This document shows positions 59,801 to 64,000 of a DNA stretch of 64,000 bases, piece after piece (positions within the stretch are counted from its first letter, which is position 1; each line of letters starts with the position of its first letter). The translations under genes and the position numbers were made by a program. Below the pieces are notes generated by a model, which worked only from the letters and a program-made list of their open reading frames with translations, did no database searches and was not told the origin of the DNA. Source of the stretch: Pachypanchax playfairii (lineage: Eukaryota > Chordata > Actinopteri > Cyprinodontiformes > Aplocheilidae); the NCBI GenBank assembly GCA_006937955.1, contig SSNP01000124.1, positions 1,321,761 to 1,385,760 on the forward strand, in the 5' to 3' direction.

Positions 59801-62800
59801 TCTGGATTCTGACATGAGCTTTGGTTGATATCCACCACAGTATTGAGGTTATCTGGAGGGCCCCTGGTAGTATTACAGTGTCCTTGTGTCATGGCATCAG
59901 AGCTGGTACTGTTTTGTCCTTCATCGTTGTCTGACCCAGATATCCTCTGATTAATCCCTGAAAATGAAAAGTTGTTGTTTGCTTCATGGCCTGCCTTAGT
60001 TTTAGAATTGTCTAGAATCGCATCTGACCAATCATCTTTTGTGGTGTCAAGTGGAACAGGGGGTCTCTTTGGATTATCAACAGATTTGGGGCTAATGTCA
60101 GCATGACTTCCTATCTGAGATGCCTTGTGTTTATTCTGCTTCTTTCTTTTTCCTTTTGTAGCAGTAGCTTGTGGATCTGTGCAAAGTCCACCCTTAGGTG
60201 TGTGACTCATGAAGTGCTCAGGGTCATTCATTGAAGATGACGAGGTTTTTTCAGTTTCAGTCCTCATACTGGTTTTATCACCTTTTTCCTTTCTTTTACC
60301 CACCTCGTTTTCCTCCCCTGAGTTAGAAACAACACAATGCTGTCCAATAAAGGCATCTTTAGTCTTTGGTTCAACAACAGTTCTATCTGCTTTTGAACTG
60401 GCATTGCCCTCTCTTTGGCTCTCATTGTGAAGCTGCACCTTTTGCGTGCCAGCATTTTCCAGCTTGTCGTCACAAGTGCCTCTTGGTCTAGTGATATCAG
60501 AAGCACGTTTATGAGTGAAGGACCCAAAGGATCCTTGTGGTAAAGAAAAGGTATCCCTCTCTGGAGAGATTGACTGATCCTCTGGAGCTGTATTGCATCT
60601 AGGCTCAGCTTTACTTGGTGAATTGTGGTGTTTGTCTTTTGCAGTTGCATCTACGTCTGTGTCAGGCGAGACACTACAGACACCATGCTTTAAAACTCTT
60701 GTCAGTTTTGTCTCTGTTTGGTTTAGGTGGTCCTCTGACATTTCTGGTTCCTGATCAGGAGTCTTGCTTGAATCTTGAAGAGGCATCTCCTCTAGTGGAA
60801 TATTAGACACAGACTCTCTGACGCTGAGATTCCCACTCTGGTGTCTCATTTCATCTGACAGAGCATTCAGACTCCCATACAGAGCTCCCTCCAACGACTC
60901 ATAGACAGACTCACTTGAATTCTTCCAAGGGTCTTCTATTTGAGAGTCTTTGTGACCATTATCAGTGTCTGGATTAAAATTGCTGGCATTGTCCTCTGTG
61001 ATCATGGAGCTTTCATCTTCTCTTGGACTTGCCACTCCAAGTTCCTCGATGGATTTCCAGTGGGCCAAGTTGGACTCACACACCGCCTGTTCAGCCAGCT
61101 CTTTATCGGCCATTTGCTCCTTTCCACTCAGGCTGTTGTTATCGTCTTCGTCCAGAATAGAACCCAGGACATTGTGGTAATTTTCACACACTTCACTGCC
61201 CATATTAGGAACCATAGCTTCCTGTGTCCTTTGACACTCTGTATCACACATAAGTAGGCTCTCTGCCTCAAACTCATATCTGTTGACAAGAGACAAAGAA
61301 AGTGACTCTCCTGCTCCCCAGACACCAAACTCACCCCCAGATCCAAATCCTAGACCAAAGCCCATCCCCAGTCTGGCATCACACCAAGCCCCAGCTTCAA
61401 GAGCCATCTCTTTGTTTGTGTCTGTTTCTGAATTTTCTCTTTTGGGTGAAATGGCAAGGGGAGAGTGCAAGGATCCAACAGCTCCTAGAACACCCTCATC
61501 AGTACTCAGAGTGTTCACCCTAAGGTTTTCTTGAGCAGAGTCACCAGGGCAGTGTTCAGGAGTAAGTACCAAGTTGTCAGCAAGTTCAGAAGTGACTTCA
61601 GGGGAGTTAGAAACTGGGATATTACTAGGGTTGGGACTCTGGTCTTTAGGGCAGGAAAGAAGAAGAACCCCTTTATTCAAGTCATTGGTTGGAGTGACAG
61701 GATTGAGTGGGGGGGCAGATTCATTGATTCTACACTCTCCACTGGCAAACTCTTCTGAAGCAGTATGTTGGTCGAGTTCAGTGTCAGAGTTGCTGTTGAT
61801 ACCTGACCTACCCTCAGATTTTCCTCCCATGTCATATTTAACAGAGAAAGACTTTGATAATGCCACTCTGCTTGCTCCCACTGTCCTTTGGCTTTCTGAG
61901 TGGCTATGGCGAGGCTTGATGAGCAGTTTGAAAGAGTCTCTCTCAGGTTCTTTCATGGGCTCTGACTGTGTTTCTTCACAGGGCTGTTTTAAAGTTACAG
62001 ACTTCTTCTTGAGATTTGCCTCTCCCAGTACTTTCTGAATACTTGAACTGTTCAAATCAGATGTTTCCTGCACAGAAGTTGCTGAACGTAGAGCATTTTG
62101 AGACTTGGAAGCAGAATCAGGTGATCCATGAATAAACTGATTAAAACAAGGAGTGTCAGTTGGCTCCTCAAGAGGATCGCAAGAAAGAGCATTACTTCTC
62201 TTGCTATTCTGTCCTCTCTCATTCAGGTCAGTGTGGGATGCTGGTTGACATAAGTTTGCATTTGAAGGTTGAGACAGATCTTCACTTTCTGCTGGTTTGT
62301 TTGTGCTCAAATGCGATGTTGATTTGTCTCCTACACTTATTGATTCTGGTTGGGATTCAGGGGTTGTGGGCTCTCTACCTTCAGGCTGTGTTACTACGGC
62401 TTCAGAAAGACAGTTGGTTCTGTTTTGATCCACTTGTTCATGCACACTTGGTTTAGTGTGCAAAGGTTCATTGTTATCTGAACCCTGGTTAGCTTCTGAT
62501 TGAATTTCACTTGGATCAAGACCACCACCTGCAAGTGGCTCTAGTGATTGAGCATGCCTCTCAGTGCTATATAGGCGTTCATCTTCCTCCCCGTTATAGG
62601 AGGCAGAATCTAATGAGTCATCAGAATCATCTTGGTAACAAAAGGAATCATCCAGCCCCTCATTGATTGATGTTTCTGAAAGGGAATGAAGAAAGGATAC
62701 AGAGCTGTCCTCATCAGTAGGATCATCTTCTGTTTTGCTGTCACTCTCATCTTCATCTTCTTGCTCCTCTTCTTCTTCTTCCACCACTTTCACCTCTACT

Positions 62801-64000
62801 TTAGCATCTTTACCAGCCTCACCCTGCTCATTGCTTTCATCTTCCACATCATGTTCCCCACCTTCGGGAGCAGCATCAGCATTGCCATCATTGTAATCAT
62901 ATCCATCATTATCTTCATCGTCATCATCTTCATCATCCTCGACATCTGCCTCCTCCTCTCCTGCCGCATATGCATCAACATCATTTCTTTCACTTCTGTC
63001 GCTGATTTCTATTTCATTTTCTTCCTCTGTGGGGAAGAGGGTGATTTCCATTGAATCAGCCCTAAAAATTAAGTTGGTGTGAAGAGGGAAGGAGAGGAGA
63101 GAGGCAGGGATCAACCTTTCCTCATCTGATATATCATCACCACATGCTGCCTGGGAGAATATGAAAGAGTTTGGGCCGAGCCGATCAAAAGCTCCAGCAC
63201 AGAAGGCATCCAGGGGGAGGAGCGGTGAGTCAGGGCTGAGGGTAGAGGAGGCCATGGTCATGTTTTCTGTATCAGGAGTCAAGGCAGTGTGGGGATTGTC
63301 TGGATCCATAACTATCTGTCCATAGCGTTCATCTGATACACATGCCTCCAGCTGCAGTCGCAGGCCTGTCTGCACTGGTCTAGAGTACTCGTCTTTTCCT
63401 ACACTGGTCTCCTCCAGTGGGTAGAGTGGACTTTCTGACCCCCTGTCATCTTCCTGGGAGTCACTGCTGCTACTGCTCCTACCAGGGGAGGAATTCTCAG
63501 TCACCCAATAAGGACGACTTGTTTCTCTTGAAATACTGATCTCCTCTTGCTTCAGAGCTTCATCCTCCTCAGGAATCGCTGTGTCTGTTAAACCAATCTC
63601 TGAATTCCTTACAAAATCTTCAGGTTGATAAAGGCAGAAGTTCCCAGCTCTCTCCTCCTCTCGTTCAGAACTTAACCGTCCCTTTTCTTCTCCAACTTCA
63701 TCGCCAATCTCTGAGAGGGAGCCAACAAAGCAAGCAGGGGCCTCTTGAGTCTCTTCAGTAAGGAGCAGGTTGGGAGAAGTGGAGGGGGAGGTGGACGATG
63801 TATAAGAAGATGTCCAACTGCCTCCTTCTGCTGTGATGTAAGAACCAGAAGGAGAAGTAAGAGGAGAACATAGGTCCTCACTGTCAGTGGGAGTGCCAGG
63901 AGACAGAGGAGAGGCTGGAGAGCCAGGGTAGGAATGATGCTTAAGGTGAGATGAGCGGGTAGTCATTTTGATTGGGGTGGAAGGAGCGGTATAGTAAAGG
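56298..64000 (-). CDS. nacad: NACAD, NAC-alpha domain-containing protein (5'-partial)
   Basis: Exons (minus): 59220 to beyond 64000, 58824-59063, 58388-58479, 57427-57495, 57155-57301, 56936-57070, 56666-56788, 56298-56312; phases agree. From the Met at 63966 the protein is 1855 aa, but the frame stays open to the window edge (YYTAPSTPIK before that Met), so this Met is probably internal. The giant exon is acidic and Ser-rich: PSGSYITAEGGSW near residue 40, a Glu/Asp run at about 330-420, then SFLHSLSETSINEG and DERLYS. The C-terminus holds KQSRSEKKARK, the NAC beta-fold (1717-1765, ending VFGEAK) and a UBA-like end (1811-1851), finishing NAIMELTM. Block order and EQRDIELVMAQANVSRAKA fit NACAD better than muscle NACA. 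NAC-alpha proteins bind nascent chains at ribosomes; NACAD's own role is less known. Confidence 0.93.
56619..56656 (-). promoter_or_regulatory. G-rich tract just inside the last nacad intron
   Basis: On the transcribed strand the last intron, starting gtaagg at 56665, runs after about 10 nt into several runs of 4-10 G separated by one or two bases. This could fold as an RNA G-quadruplex beside the 5' splice site. The sequence is clear; the function is inference. Confidence 0.4.
56829..56883. repeat. (TA)n microsatellite
   Basis: About 27 TA units in the nacad intron between the acidic-linker exon (56936-57070) and the UBA exon (56666-56788). Confidence 0.97.

Noticed and set aside
62686..63054. 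122-codon plus-strand frame with hydrophobic Ile/Phe runs that looks like a membrane protein
   Set aside because: It is the antisense shadow of the Glu/Asp-rich coding stretch of nacad.

Overview
This is nuclear DNA from a bony fish, most likely a teleost. The evidence is spliced vertebrate genes with GT/AG introns, AT-rich intergenic DNA, (ATCC)n and (TA)n microsatellites, and a dense load of teleost-style mobile elements (Tc1, hAT, PIF/Harbinger and small inverted-repeat elements, plus a tRNA-like SINE). I see no bacterial, organellar or viral genes and no CRISPR array.

Four protein genes can be rebuilt exon by exon. (1) 46-3701, minus: a secreted pentraxin of the CRP/SAP type, 4 exons, 224 aa. 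(2) 8656-18991, minus: steap4, a six-transmembrane NADPH-dependent metalloreductase, 10 coding exons, 472 aa. (3) 49203-54925, plus: glipr2 (GAPR-1), a CAP-domain protein with an N-myristoylation-type start, 5 exons, 156 aa. (4) 56298-64000, minus: nacad, a NAC-alpha-domain protein with one giant acidic and Ser-rich exon and a compact C-terminal NAC/UBA region; its 5' part lies beyond the window. glipr2 and nacad converge tail to tail, with about 850 bp between their poly(A) signals.

The 30 kb between steap4 and glipr2 (about 19.0-49.2 kb) has no gene I can recognise. It holds a Tc1 transposase pseudogene with three in-frame stops (46053-47096), several inverted-repeat elements, some repeat-free stretches that could be conserved regulatory DNA (about 19.7-20.9, 26.3-26.7 and 40.9-43.3 kb), and one exon-like 3'-terminal reading frame with its own poly(A) signal (31945-32079, minus).

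The strongest structural story is layered transposition. One hAT-type element occurs three times; two copies have perfect 8-bp target duplications, and the third, inside a glipr2 intron, is itself interrupted by a relic that once encoded a BED zinc finger. A Harbinger-type element in steap4 intron 7 keeps part of a transposase. A SINE in the same intron is split by another element. I found no convincing new multi-gene system. The four genes belong to known families with unrelated roles (innate recognition, metal and iron reduction, Golgi membrane, nascent-chain binding), and nothing suggests they work together.
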